Positions 12,941 to 24,255 of a DNA stretch of 64,000 bases are shown here, piece after piece. The DNA comes from Ascochyta rabiei (lineage: Eukaryota > Ascomycota > Dothideomycetes > Pleosporales > Didymellaceae): the NCBI RefSeq assembly GCF_004011695.2, contig NC_082421.1:1349299-1413298 (forward strand), given 5' to 3'. A program made the translations under genes and the position numbers. The stretch's first letter is position 1, and the number at the start of each line of letters is the position of its first letter. Under the pieces are notes generated by a model that worked only from the letters and a program-made list of their open reading frames with translations, did no database searches and was not told the origin of the DNA.

Positions 12941-14933
12941 ATGGTGGGCTTTGCTTGTGGAATTGCGATAGTACTATGCTCCTTCGTTGCTCGTTCATCT
13001 GCGCAAGGAAGGGTGCTGCAGAGCTCAGCAGAAAATGCAACGTACGATTATGTGGGTATGTAACTCTACACCAATAGCTGCTTTGAATGCTTCTTGTCAA
13101 AGCCTTGTTTCTGACGCAGGCATAGTCATCGGCGGAGGGACAGCAGGGCTTGCGATTGCATCTAGGCTTTCACTGCATGCATCAGTCGCTGTGATTGAAG
13201 CTGGTGGTCTTTACGAAAGCGATAATGGCAACCAGTCCGTGGTTCCCTACTACGGTCTGGTCATGCCTGTAGGAAAGGTCCCTCCTTAAGCCGTTATGCA
13301 TGCTTACGGCCATTTAGGTACTAGGCACAACGGAGGATTATCCACACAACTCGCTAGTAGATTGGGACTTACTTTCCACGCCGCAGGTGTCAGCTGGAGG
13401 ACGGCGTATTCACTATGCGCAAGGTAAGACACTCGGAGGTAGCTCAGCCCTGAACACCATGGCCTATCATCGAGGTACCGCTGGCTCATATCAGCGTTGG
13501 GCTGATCTGGTCGGCGATCAAAGCTACGCTTTCGATCGTATTCTGCCCTACTTTCAGCGATCTTCCTCTTTGACTCCTCCCAATCTCCAGAAGCGGAATG
13601 CTCCCAATGCTACCGTCTCGTACGACTCTGCTGCTTTTAACAACAGGCTGTATGGCCCCCTCCAGGTGTCTTGGGCGAACTGGGTTGATCCGACTCAGAG
13701 TTGGCTTGCCCGTGCTCTTCAAGCTATTGGGCAAACGCTCAGCCCCAGCGGGCTTAGCAGTGGTCAAGTGGACGGCGGAGCATGGGTGCCAACAACCATC
13801 GACCCGAGAGATGCTACAAGAAGTACCTCCAAGAGCAGCTATCTAGCGGCTGCAATGCGAGATAATAAAGCCCAGATCACCGTGCATCTACGAACGCAGG
13901 CTTCGAAGATTATATTCAATAAGAGTAAGAAGGCATCTGCTGTAGCAATAACAAGTAACGGTCAAAATTATGCGCTCGCTGCAAGAAAAGAGGTCATTCT
14001 TTCAGCAGGCGTGTTTCATTCGCCGCAGCTCCTGCAGTTATCGGGTAAGTCCTCGTTGCTCCGAATTTGTGGTCCATACTAACCACCGCAGGCATTGGGC
14101 CGAAAGGTACGCTCCTTTCAAATTCTATCAGTGTGATCTCGGATCTTGCAGGTGTTGGACAGAACCTCCAGGACCAGATCTTCTTCAACATCCTTCGTGG
14201 CATCAGTGTACCGAACACCGGCACATACCTAGCGACACCTCATCAAAAGGCGCTCGCGGTTAAACAATACCTCACCAACGCTACAGGGCCCTACAGCTCT
14301 GCTGGTGGATATCTGTCGTTCGAGAAATTACCAGAAAAGAGTCGCAAATTATTGTCGCCGCGTACTTTGGAACTACTTGCAAACTACCCGTCCGATTGGC
14401 CGGAGATCGAGTATATTGCCTCTGGATTCCCTGGTACCTATTTGAATCTGACTACAGTCGGTGCAATAAGCGGTACATTGTTGAAAACATCTTCCAAGGG
14501 CAATGTAACAATCAAAAGCGGTTCCGTCACAGACCCACCCGTTATCAATCTGAATTGGCTTAGCGATCCTGCCGATGGAGAGGTCTTGGTGGCTGCCTTC
14601 AAACGAGTCCGCGAAGCATGGAACACTACCGCTATCTCAAGTATCGTAGTTGGTCCTGAGATCACGCCTGGCGAGGCTGTGTCTACCGATGCAGAGATTT
14701 TGGATTATATCAAGAACTCGGCCCAGCCCATCTGGCATGCAAGTTCGACCTGCAGTATGGGCAAGGCGGGACAAAAGAGTGCCGTAGTTGATTCGAAAGC
14801 CAGGGTGTTTGGTGTCAAAGGACTTAGAGTGGTGGACGCATCAGTGATACCATTCAGTCTGCCAGGCCATCCACAGAGCTCGGTGTACATGCTGGCAGAG
14901 AAAATTGCAGAAGACATCTTGAAGGATAGATGA
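12941..14933 (+). CDS. Secreted GMC (glucose-methanol-choline) FAD oxidoreductase
   Basis: Four exons: 12941-13055, 13120-13268, 13318-14044, 14092-14933; introns 64, 49 and 47 nt; 610 residues. GMC flavoenzymes oxidise alcohols or aldehydes with FAD. The N-terminus is a signal peptide ([20 protein letters not shown]). The dinucleotide-binding [16 protein letters not shown] begins right after intron 1. RGKxLGGSS-type signature appears as [12 protein letters not shown], followed by MAYHRGT; signature 2 as LQLSGIGPK spans intron 3. Catalytic His residues are expected in [10 protein letters not shown] and [11 protein letters not shown] at the C-terminus. Several N-x-S/T sequons fit secretion. 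Related fungal enzymes include aryl-alcohol oxidase-like and patulin-synthase-like proteins; substrate unknown. Confidence 0.9.
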
Positions 14934-15190
14934 TGAACTAGGCAGAGAATTTCGAGATGTGGTGGTCGGAGTACGTCCGCGGTCAGCGTTCATTGTTGTC
15001 ATGCTGCACAGAATGAAAGCGAGAAGATAATTGCACCGATATTTCACTCAACTTGAGCATGATCTTGCTCTTTAAGAGCCTTGACGCATCAAGCGCCTGG
15101 TGATTGATGTAGCACTCCGCGTACTTGTGTATGTTCTTGAGGGTTTCGTACGATTGTATAGATATGCTCATGATCAACATGGGTCCCTTG

Positions 15191-16622
15191 CTAGTCATCG
15201 CATCGTACTGTTGCTTGCAGAAGGCTCTTGTTTGATGTTGCTGCTCGTATACTGTGCTCAGGATTCGCGATCTGAATCGGTCGCTCTACATCGAGCTGTT
15301 CCAAGCTTACAACCGTGGCGTTTCCAGTATAGTACCCTGAGTCTACGGTGGGAAGGCCCAGGATCTGGCCGCTATTAGGGTCTCGCACTGCGATGAAGGC
15401 CCCTGATGGGCCCCGTTCTCGCTTCGACAATATTTGTGTCCGTACGAACGTGTATATGATAGGCAAGCAGGTGCAGACTATGCCTAGCCACATCTCAACC
15501 AGTCTGCCATCGTTAGCAATGGTTGATGATTTGAAGTATAGGAGTAGATACATACAACCAAATAAAATTGGCTACCAAACCCCATGTGGCGTCTGTGGGC
15601 ACAATCTTCATTCCATGGACAACTTGCTCAACTCGAATGAGGCTGACCACGCACACACTAGATTTCGTTAAGACGCATGATGAAACGTGTCAAGTGCTTT
15701 ACTCACAAGGAAGCTGTCATTAGCAGCAGTGCTGCTCCAATCTTCCGACGCAAAGGAAGTTGCAGCTTGTGTAGTATAAAAACAGGCAGTACAAGCAAAA
15801 CCAGACCGGTGGCTGCATTGATACATGCCGTAGCGAGGAAATAAGAGTTAAGGTTGATGCAGTCCCCAGTCGTGATGGAGAAATCCCAATATTTCTCGAT
15901 CGGCTGGCAGACCCATGCAAAGCCAAGTGCGTTGAGCATACCATTCACGACCGAGACACACATAACAAGGTAGACAGTAAGACGGAAACTAGCCTTGAAG
16001 GGGGACACTCTCAAGTAAAACAGGCATAGCGAGACTTTTGTGAGCATAGTCGCAAAATTGGATAGTATAGGTCCTGCTATGTCGCCGATCTTATTTTAAT
16101 CGGTCAGTACAGTATACACATTGAAGCTGCCGCTTTTTCGAAGGGAAGAGTGCTTTACCTTCATCAATGCGTAGAACTTATCAGCTGGGCAGTCCCAGAT
16201 ATGAATACCAAGGCAGTTTGTTGTTTCTGGACACTGTCAATAACCTCAATGCACAGTAGTATATTCACTACTCACGGTAGCACACGTAGACTGAAAAGCC
16301 CAGAGCAAATGTCTATCGAACTTCAGCAAAGGCGCAGGTTGTAAGGAATATCCGTTATGTACCGTTGCCAGCATGATAGAATCTACGTGAGTCAGTATGG
16401 GGTGCTGTTTTCGATCAAGCAATACTTGCAGTCATCCCATCCAAAGTTGCGCAGTATGCGGTGCTTCGTGTACAACCTAACGAGACAGATAGGTATAGTG
16501 ATCACGGCGCCGAGCACAGAGACAACGATAACACGATGCGCGATCGACTCTGGATCGTTGAAGTTCGAGACAACACCTGGGGGAGGGGGCATCGCTCCAA
16601 CCATGCTGCTATCTGAACGCAT
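15191..16622 (-). CDS. SAT4/rhodopsin-like integral membrane protein (PTH11-type family)
   Basis: Seven exons on the minus strand: 16430-16622, 16363-16382, 16276-16312, 16159-16226, 15707-16089, 15556-15657, 15191-15503; summed 1116 nt, 371 residues, all phases agree. The fungal SAT4 membrane-domain family has 7 helices and includes PTH11-like putative receptors. Seen: extracellular N-terminus MPPPPGVVSNFNDPES, helix 1, RNFGWDDYS, LGIHIWDCPADKFYALMK, the core KVSLCLFYLRVSPFK, GKI/WGLVANFIW-like terminal helix region, then a soluble tail of about 80 residues. Intron 1 uses a GC donor (gcaagt); only that site gives the family-typical Tyr in WDDY and keeps the frame. Exons 2 and 3 are only 20 and 37 nt. 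Function (surface sensing?) is inference. Confidence 0.85.
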
Positions 16623-18143
16623 GTCAGGGTGCGATGAGCGGTGTTCGGTCCACCCTCAGACAGTGATGAGAGGAAGGCCTAAAGCATAGTGATAAGGAGG
16701 CGAGTGGCCATTGCTCATGATTCTTTGTCCTGCTACCATGGGCGGCTGGCCCTGTACCGGTAGATCTTGAGACGGCGCGACAGGTTCTAGCCCCGAATGC
16801 CATATGTGCGGGAAAGGGGCCCCGAGCCGCGCCGTGCTCGCGCACACCAATGGTTCACTCACTCGGCGAAATAATCGGTCCGTCTACATTCCAATTTTTC
16901 ACCGAAACCAGTGCATGAACGCCTCATCGTAAGAGCTCCAATCTGATGCTGTCGATCATCTGCAAGTCCGCGACAGCAATCGCGCCCACGTCTGGGATCG
17001 ACCCATATTTCGCTAGTTGTTAATTCGATGCCAGTGTGTATCTAATTGTCGTCTTTATGAACTTACATCATCCGGCACGCAAACGACAGCCCTGGGTTCT
17101 TTTGCGGTCCTGCAATCTTGCGAACGACTTCAGTCTGCAACACAACACCTTACGCATCGCACACCAGCTCTATGTTGGCCATTGAGGTCGCAACTAAGAC
17201 ATTATTCGCTAGTAAATCATTGACTAGTCAGTAAAAAGTCTGTAACGAAACTCAGGGCACCCCATATCTCATAAATTCCCGAGGACGAATCTTTGTACTT
17301 CCCTGATCCGGCTGCTAGAAATGCCCTGGTGTTGCGGGACTTTTGTGAATACTTCGTAGATAGGCTAACTGTCCGCCAACACATGAGATTAGCCCACACA
17401 AGTCATGGACATTGACAACGACAAATGCTCTGCGGATGCTTTTTTTGGCGATTAAAATCGCAACATTTTCGTTCTCTACACGCTCCGAGGTCACAAGAGG
17501 TCGCAAGAGCTATGGTTCGAGCTGGAATGTCGTTCTGGTTATCATCAGCTGCAGATCGGCTGAGAGGATTATCAGGGTACTGTTGAGAACCATGCAATAA
17601 TTCGGCGGCTATCGGCCGTAAGGCACCGCAGGACTCGGAAGTCATCATGCATCCTTCAAGCATAAAGGCGAAGAATGTTCTCATCTTTGTTCACTGTTGT
17701 TCTTCCTAGTCATTTTGCCTTGGTAGTATTTAGTAATTATACACTTTCTAATTTAGCTGCCAGTTGGAATCTTTGTATTCCAAGTGAACAGAGTGTGTAG
17801 GTCAAAGGAACCACTAGTCGTGAGTGTGACAGTCATTCTAGAACGATTGAGGCAAGTGGACCATACGCAGACGCGACTCCACCGTGAATGATGCCGTGCA
17901 CGTACGCATCACCCAGAAATTGGTATCAACCACAACTTGTCGGTCAAAGGAAAACGGGCGATTAAGCACCATGGAGAACCCAGACCTCGTCCAATGGCAC
18001 AACAGAGGCTTTTGTCAGTCCCAGCGTGAGATGACGAAGCCGGGCCATGGTTGTGTCCATCAGGGGAAGGTAAACAGAGACAATCGAACTGTCCAGTGCT
18101 TCCCTAATCGATGCGTCCGAGCTTTCTTCAAGCGATGCAGAGG
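16623..18143. other. 1.5-kb gene-free stretch
   Basis: Short frames on both strands only, none with motifs. It includes the promoter side of the SAT4-type gene on the left and sequence beyond the decayed HET gene on the right. Confidence 0.4.
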
Positions 18144-20145
18144 CTAAGGTACAAGACTTGGCTGTATCGTCTTGTGGTTGTGACGTGGGTCAAGCTGGTC
18201 CTCTAGTCCTGGTGAAGTGCTTACGCCCGCAGAACTGGTATCTCGCCATGTATCCGGGCTCTCCAAAAGGGCTCTAAGTTGTGCCAAATCTGGAAGAAGC
18301 GTTTTGTTTAAGGATTCCAGGACTATAAGCGCCTCTGAACATGGCACTAGCTTTTCGACGTAGTCATGTAGTTCCTTTTTACCCAGCGCAATTCGCTCTT
18401 GGGTGACGTTTCTTTCCAGATGACGATTTATTGTAGCTATCGGAAGCCAGTTGACAAACTCAGGAAACAGTGCGCCTGTTTCGACTCCCACGGGACTCAC
18501 GCCCTGGAGCTGGTCAACAATGATGGTCCGCCAGAGGATCTCGACTCAGGACTGATGGCTGTTCACAGTTAATCTCTGCTTATACTGATACAATGTGGGT
18601 TCGAGCTACTAGCTTGGGCGTATTTTGGCGATGTTTCGGTAAGTCAAGCTTCAATGCCAGAGCGCACATATCTGCAATCCCGAAATCCAGCCGATCCACA
18701 TCATTGGGTTAAGTTGCATGTGCAGGACTGCAACCGATGCTAGTGCTCTGACCACAACATCTACACGGGTCTCTGCAACGCAGAGCCTCATGTTAGGTAG
18801 GAGCTCAAATGTTGGTTGATGGCTCCAAGTAGGTCCGGACAGTAACGTGTTTTTTCCACCTCCAACCACGACTCCGAGAGCTTTCTGTTGGACGAGTAAT
18901 CCGGAAACCAAGACGGAAGTGTTGCTGCAGTAGGTCCAGCGCTTACGAGAGAAAGTATAGCGAGCTCGAACCTTGCCTGCATCACGGAGTAGGTTAATTT
19001 CACGAACGCCTGTTCAACCTATTTCGTATAATCGGATACAATCCTGGATACGCTGCCTCCTTGCAACTCGGAGACAATTTCCAGAAGGGCGTAGAGCTTA
19101 CCTCGTGGATAAGTCGCTGTTAGCGAGTGGCTTGCAGTAATGACAGAAAGAAAGTCCGGCGGCTTACCGCTCGCAACCTTCTCCTGGCAGTGGCCAGTAC
19201 AGGTTTCTGTATCGAGTTGAAAACCCTCTCTGTTACAGCAGTCGATGCGAAATCCGGGAACCTTTTTGCTGCAGCAAATGCTGATTTAGCGAAGCTGTAG
19301 TCTCGACCATTTACACACTCGACGTTTGCGGCGTGCAGGAGCAGTTGATAGTTGAAGCATAGGTCACCCAATAGCACTCCAATGCGAGGTGACAGGACAC
19401 GTTCTTGTAGCACCCACATTCTGAAGAAACAGTTCCGGGACATGATCGCTAGAAAGGCAACCTGCTCTTCTGTGTCCAGGTCTTTCAGTCCCTTGTATCC
19501 TTGGTTGGGTGAAGGTACGTGATCGGTTGATGTTGACACCTCAACTCCTGCATTTTGGGCCACTTTGCCAAGATACGGCTGGGCGCCTGCTATATATTCA
19601 TATGACTCTCCTAGCCACACAATGGTGTGGCTCGCTTGCGTACAGATCTTACCCATCAAGGAGACTTGTTGAGAGCGTTCACGCAGATCTTCCTGACTGA
19701 TGCTTTGTGCATCAATCCAGAAATAGGCAGTCGCTCCATAGGCTCTTTCTAAGAGTGTCTTTGAATTCGGTTCTTTGTAGCTATCAAACATTTCTTCTCC
19801 ATGTGTGCGCCATGACTGGAATTGTCGTATCCGCCGCAGTGCGTCCCGGAGATCGCGCGAGGCAAGGATAATCCGATCTCGACAGAGAACTGGGTAGCAA
19901 CGAAAGACTTTGGTAGAGATGTTCGTGCAAGGATCGGTGTTTGGGCTCGGGTCTCCACAGGTGTATGAAAGCGCAGTGTAAGGAGGATCTGTGCTGAGTG
20001 GTGAAGAGATTAAGTTTATCTTGAGCTCTTCATGAATGTCGCTTACATCTATGGCTTTTTCGATGGAGACAAGACGTATCCAGCTATCTTGCAGGGGGTG
20101 ATAATCAAAGTATGGTGAATCTCTCTTCGATTTGAAATTCTTCAT
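18144..20145 (-). pseudogene. HET-domain (heterokaryon incompatibility) gene, broken
   Basis: ATG at 20145 opens a 341-codon frame with the HET pattern: YTALSYTCGDP, DLRDALRRIR, a degraded FWIDAQSISQEDLRERSQQ (family form WIDAICINQ), HTIVWLGE, RMWVLQERVLS, and ends in FLSLLQATR plus stop at 19120. The next family block, ATYPRGKLYALLEIVSEL ... IVSDYTK, continues in another frame, so a 1-base loss lies near 19122. A TAG at 19019-19021 then splits SDYTK from VEQAF. LPSWFPDYS follows near 18900. A C-terminal block with EILWRTIIVDQLQG and FVNWLPIATINR, typical of HET proteins, lies around 18400-18530 and runs to a stop at 18144. HET proteins trigger cell death on non-self fusion; this copy cannot make a full product. 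Confidence 0.75.
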
Positions 20146-20371
20146 CCTAATTCATGTCCAAACTGACTTACCATTCTGGTATTCGAGGCTGTTCGACCTG
20201 TTATTGAAAGACGAATCGCGTGGTGTAAGCGGCACTATCTTATAGAGTTCAAATTAGGCCAGAGAATAGAGCAGCTAATCATAGACGTCAAAGCGGACAT
20301 AACACAGACGGAAAGCCTTTGTGTTAAAACAAAACCCGCTTCATCTCCTAATAAGATCAAAAGTATCTCAC

Positions 20372-21342
20372 CTACAACCCAAGCGTCGAACTAATCCCCT
20401 CTGTCAAATTCGCCAAGATATTACTTCCACCCACAACCGCAACCAGGACATCTTTATAGCTGTCGGCGAGAATCTTTGCACCCTCGGGAATAGGCTCAGG
20501 ACTGCTACCGTACAGCTGCACCACCATATTACCCACACTCGCTAGGGTGATAGGCGCCTTACTTGGCCTCCAGCCGAGGTTGTACGGCAACTGCTCCTTC
20601 TCGAACAGGCTGCGCACGTAGTCGATATTAGCCATGCCGCTAACCGGGTCGCTCATAGCTTGGAGGTAAAGAGCGTTTTCACCATACGAAAGGATGGCTT
20701 CGCGGACGCCGTATGTGAAGTCCGGGTTCTTGGTCAAGCTGTCGTTGTAACGAGCGAACTTGGCCTTGCTGGCCGTTGGCACGTCGGTGACAGTCTTGCC
20801 ATTGAAGAAGGCAATGTACTGTTGCCAATTAGGGTTGTAGAATGGCTGGTCGTTGCCAAGAGCGGCGTCCTGACGGGATATAGACGCGTCATGCTCGATG
20901 GGAAAGTTGTGCATGTTCAGGTCGTCTAGGTCGAAGGAGCCCCCGAGCGGATTAGGCGAGGAGAGAAGACCGGCGCCGCCGATGGCAACTGTGAAGTCGG
21001 CGCCAATATTTAGGCCTTCTGCAAGGCCCTTGATCAGGACGGGGATAGTGTTGCCCTTGCCATTGTGCGGGATAAAGTTGTGGTTTGCGAGGGTGTTTAG
21101 AGCAGGACATGGAGAGCGGACTGCACCACATTGTTAGCATTGGCAATCGGTAGTATACAAACGCACTCACCATCACCAGACCCTGCAGGCTTGAAGTTGG
21201 TGAACCGAGGATCATTTGCAGGGGCCGGGCCAAGTGATTTGAGCAGAGCGCCAATGCCGAGCGGCAGGCCGAGCATCGAGCCGCCCTGGGGATGCGCAGC
21301 AACGGTGGCTACCAAAACACCAGCTGCAATGGTAAGACGCAT
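20372..21342 (-). CDS. Secreted heme-thiolate peroxidase (chloroperoxidase / unspecific peroxygenase family)
   Basis: Two exons, 21171-21342 and 20372-21120, with a 50-nt intron (gtgagt...gtgcag); 306 residues. Peroxidase_2 enzymes use H2O2 to halogenate or hydroxylate organic substrates with a Cys-ligated heme. Start at 21342 gives a signal peptide (MRLTIAAGVLVATVAAHPQ); an ATG 33 codons upstream would bury it. The proximal heme ligand is in RSPCPALNTLANHNFIP, formed across the intron (PCP motif). The acid-base/metal motif is EHDASISRQDAALG. NGKTVTDVPTASKAKFAR and the length match short (group I) peroxygenases. The usual 'NHGFLPRNG' reads NHNFIPHNG here. Looks intact. Confidence 0.88.
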
Positions 21343-21892
21343 ACTGAATACGAAGTGTAGATATCGCGAGGTCACGGAGAAAGAGTAGGCGTAGAAGGCC
21401 AAATTGGGGGCAGAGCAGCCTTTTGACCCAATAACGGCCATGACAATCCGATGACTACATCTTGTAATTTCGATGCTGCTAAGATCGCACAGTTACCTCG
21501 GAGTTTTTTGTTCTTCTTTCAGTAGGGCTGCTACGGACAGGAACAGGAGTGATGGGCGATAATCGACGTAGATGGCGTGTGGTTAGCTCCGGGTAGACTC
21601 AGATCCGGCCCAAAGTGGACAAGCCGATCTACTGGTAATAGCAGAGCGTGGGAAGGCGGGGTCGAAGCAGAAGGGTAAGAAAGATAGTGATTGGTACTCA
21701 ATGTAAACTCGCCTTTCCATTCCACCAGTACATGCCTGTCTCTCTAAATTCCCGTTTTCGTCTGGGCAGTGCGAAACTGCAGATTGGCCTCGCTCTAGAG
21801 ATCGTCTGATTCGCCATTCGAAGACACATGCGGGAGGAGCTTGGCTGTGAGGTTCTCCAATGTATATACCTTGACATCTGCGCTTCAATCTA
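21343..21892. other. Intergenic, no gene seen
   Basis: About 550 bp between the peroxygenase start and the 3' end of the decayed BTB/RING gene. Only short frames; the peroxygenase promoter should lie here. Confidence 0.35.
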
Positions 21893-22642
21893 CTAGGCAT
21901 AAAGCCAGGTCACGCCAAACTCTGTTGGTATATTGTCGCGATTGCGCAAGAGGTATTCCAGGTCATCAGCTTCTATCTCTGCATACAGCCCAATGAAAAC
22001 TTCCCTTAAACTGCAAGGACCGGGCGTTTTGTCGTATGCCATTTACACTGCTCCGGGCCATGGGTATTCATTACCGCCACCGCAATCCTCGACGATCAAC
22101 TGCAAGGTAGCTTTGCAGAACTCTGTTTCTTCCAAGTGCAGGCCAACGGTGTATGCATCGACGAGATCCTCCATCCAGTCGCCATCGTGGTCCACAGTCT
22201 CTGCCAGGAACCTGCCGCGATACAGCCGCTCAATGTAGATGTCCAAGCCGCGTCCGCTCACAGTTGGCAAATATCTGGTGAAGCTCGATGATCTTGTAGT
22301 CCAGTTGTGTCGACAAAGTGGGCATTTTGCGGTACCAGGCGCCGCCTGCTGAGTTCACTCTTGCAGACAGGAGGAATGGAAGTTTCCGCCGCACAAAGTA
22401 CTACAGTAGATCAAGTCTTCGGTGTGTGGCAGAAGCTCCCCGTGGCAGATAGGACAGTCGCCTTCAACGACCTGTCGTTTTGGCTGGAGGAGCTTGCGAA
22501 AGAAAGGAGAGCTCTTGCAGATTACGTCTTCGTGTAGTGTGAAACCCTTCTTTTGCGGGCCAACTCTAACATGCACCGTTCTCCAACCAAGACTGTTTGA
22601 GTGTAAGTAACAGTCTCCGAGTCCTTGATTTGGCTGACACAC
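21893..22642 (-). pseudogene. BTB/POZ-like protein with embedded RING-type zinc site, broken by stops
   Basis: One minus-strand frame reads VHVRVGPQKKGFTLHEDV, SSPFFRKLL, GDCPICHGELLPHTED, GGNFHSSCLQE, then TGA, then TQQAAPGTAKCPLCRHNW and continues through LYRGRFLAETVDHDG and a helical tail. A second stop (TAA at 22043-22045) precedes AYDKTPGPCSLREVF and the final stop near 21893. The expected residue at the TGA is Trp (LQEW before a CPLC half-site), so TGG to TGA is likely; the TAA could be CAA to TAA. Both are single transitions and no frameshift is seen. The architecture resembles fungal BTB proteins with a CPIC...CPLC insert. The 5' end is unresolved; related sequence may extend to about 22770. 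Confidence 0.6.
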
Positions 22643-22982
22643 TGAACTCCATGCTTCTTGCGAACGCTGACGCTCGGCAACTTTGGCATATCGGGGAGGA
22701 AGAAGCTCAACTCTTGTGTTTGTAGCACAATGAGCGTACTTCTACGATATTGCCTGCTCAAAATCAGCAACCGCTACCATGTTACGAGGTAAAGAACAAC
22801 CTTCGGCGTGCGACGGGGCAACCAACGGTAGTTGTACGAGATACAACGAAGATGATATTTCATAAGGACTCACCTTGTTCACACACAGCCTCCCTCACCT
22901 CTTGTTAGCAGCAAGAAGAGGCGAAGCGAGAGAGCGAAGCATATCGGCTTGAGGCAACACCTAACTGAGTGCGTGTGCAAAT

Positions 22983-23178
22983 GAGAGAGGGAGAGGAAAG
23001 GAGAGAAAAAAAAGAGAGAGAGAGAGAGAAAAAAAAGAGAGAGAGAGAAAAAAAGAGAGAGAGAGAGAGAGAAAAAGGAGAGAGAGAGAGAGAGAAAAAG
23101 AGAGAGAGAGAGAGAGAAAAAAGAGAGAGAGAGAGAGAGAAAAAAGAGAGAGAGAGAGAGAGAGAAAAAAGAGAGAAG
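22983..23178. repeat. Polypurine GA/GAAAAA tract
   Basis: Nearly 200 bp of almost pure purine on the plus strand: alternating (GA)4-10 runs and A5-8 runs in blocks of roughly 20-30 bp. Frames on both strands are open by composition only (Arg/Glu/Lys or Ser/Leu/Phe), so no protein is called. Mirror-symmetric polypurine of this kind can form triplex (H-) DNA and is mutation-prone. Confidence 0.9.
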
Positions 23179-23765
23179 ACAGCAGCAAGCCAACAAACCC
23201 AACACAAGCACGACACACACCAACACCAATCTCCGCCCACCGCACCTCAAAAGCCCGCCGCAGCCTCAATGCCACTTACTGAGACAGTGCGCACACCCAG
23301 AACAGTGCTTACAGCGATACCTGATGCCTATATACTATTCTCACCCTTCAAGGTACTTGGGAAGAGTTGTAAGCAGAATTATCAAACAACACTGACCCCC
23401 GATTTTGTTTAGTCTGAGGCCTCTTTTGTTAGGCTCTCAGCCTCAGACTGTCAGCCTCATGCATGTGGATGCGTCTACCTCTGACCTGTGATAGCAATAA
23501 GTAGTGTTCTGGCCACAGGCTCACTATCTGAGTGAGCATTGTTACCTTTTTGAGGCATGCTTGGCATGGTGGGCAGAGCCGTGTCTTGACAGCTTTGGGT
23601 CAACCAACTGCCTAGATGGGCTTAACCGCTACTAGATTGGATAAGCGGCACATCAGGAAGTGTGTTGTTTTGTTCGTTGACAATTCTGGTAGTGAGCGAC
23701 CAAGACATGCAAGGCACGAGGGTCAAGGATGTCGGGCCGGGCAATTGAGAGAAGATCATCAGCAA
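23179..23765. other. Intergenic, no gene seen
   Basis: No supported gene. A palindromic-looking 'gtctgaggctgac'-like motif recurs around 23412-23456 (TCTGAGGC, CTCAGCCTCAGACTG), suggesting short inverted repeats. Confidence 0.3.
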
Positions 23766-24242
23766 CGCAACGCTCGAGGGACATGAGCGATTGCCGGATA
23801 AATGTTAGAATGTGTAAGGGGGTAAGTATATACATATAAGGAAAAACAGACTCTATAAACACCATATTAGAACAAGCTAAGCTAAAGAAGATAGATAGTG
23901 TATGCAATAACAGGTGTTAGCAGATACTTAGGCAGCGTAAATAAAAGCATGCTTTAGCTGCTTAAACACTATAATAGTAAGACACTACTAAATCTAGGTT
24001 ATTAGTAGTGTAACGCTTAAGGGCTATAAGTAATTGCTAGATAATTGTTAGAATGTGTAAGGGGGGAAGTACGTGTGTGTATAAGAAGAAACAGACTAAA
24101 CAGTTGCTATGTTATAATAAGCTAAGCTAAAGAAGATGGATAGTGTATGCAATAACAGGTATTAGCAGATGCCTAAACAGCCTAAACAAGAGTAGGTTTT
24201 AGCTGCTTTGACACTTCAATACTAAGACGCTGCTATATCTAG
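23766..24242. repeat. Imperfect tandem duplication, ~243-bp unit, with LTR-like ends
   Basis: Two head-to-tail copies align over their whole length. 'tgttagaatgtgtaaggg' starts at 23803 and again at 24046, and 'gtatgcaataacaggt' recurs at about 23900 and 24146. Each copy holds a 110-112 bp segment beginning TGTTA and ending TAACA, the terminal inverted repeat of many LTRs. Flanks also match (caacgctcgaggg versus taacgcttaaggg), and many differences are C/T or G/A. It could be a solo-LTR-like relic or a decayed non-autonomous element; no target-site duplication is clear. Confidence 0.75.
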
Positions 24243-24255
24243 TGCGCACACCGGC

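Noticed and set aside
18565..18620. tRNA-like T-arm (gggttcgagctac)
   Set aside because: A short pairing is possible, but I found no matching acceptor, D or anticodon arms.
22879..23412. Several 100-150-codon frames over the purine tract
   Set aside because: Open only because GA/CT repeats lack stop codons.
23803..24157. Two true solo LTRs of a named retrotransposon
   Set aside because: TGTTA/TAACA ends fit, but there is no target-site duplication, and the duplication includes flanking DNA.
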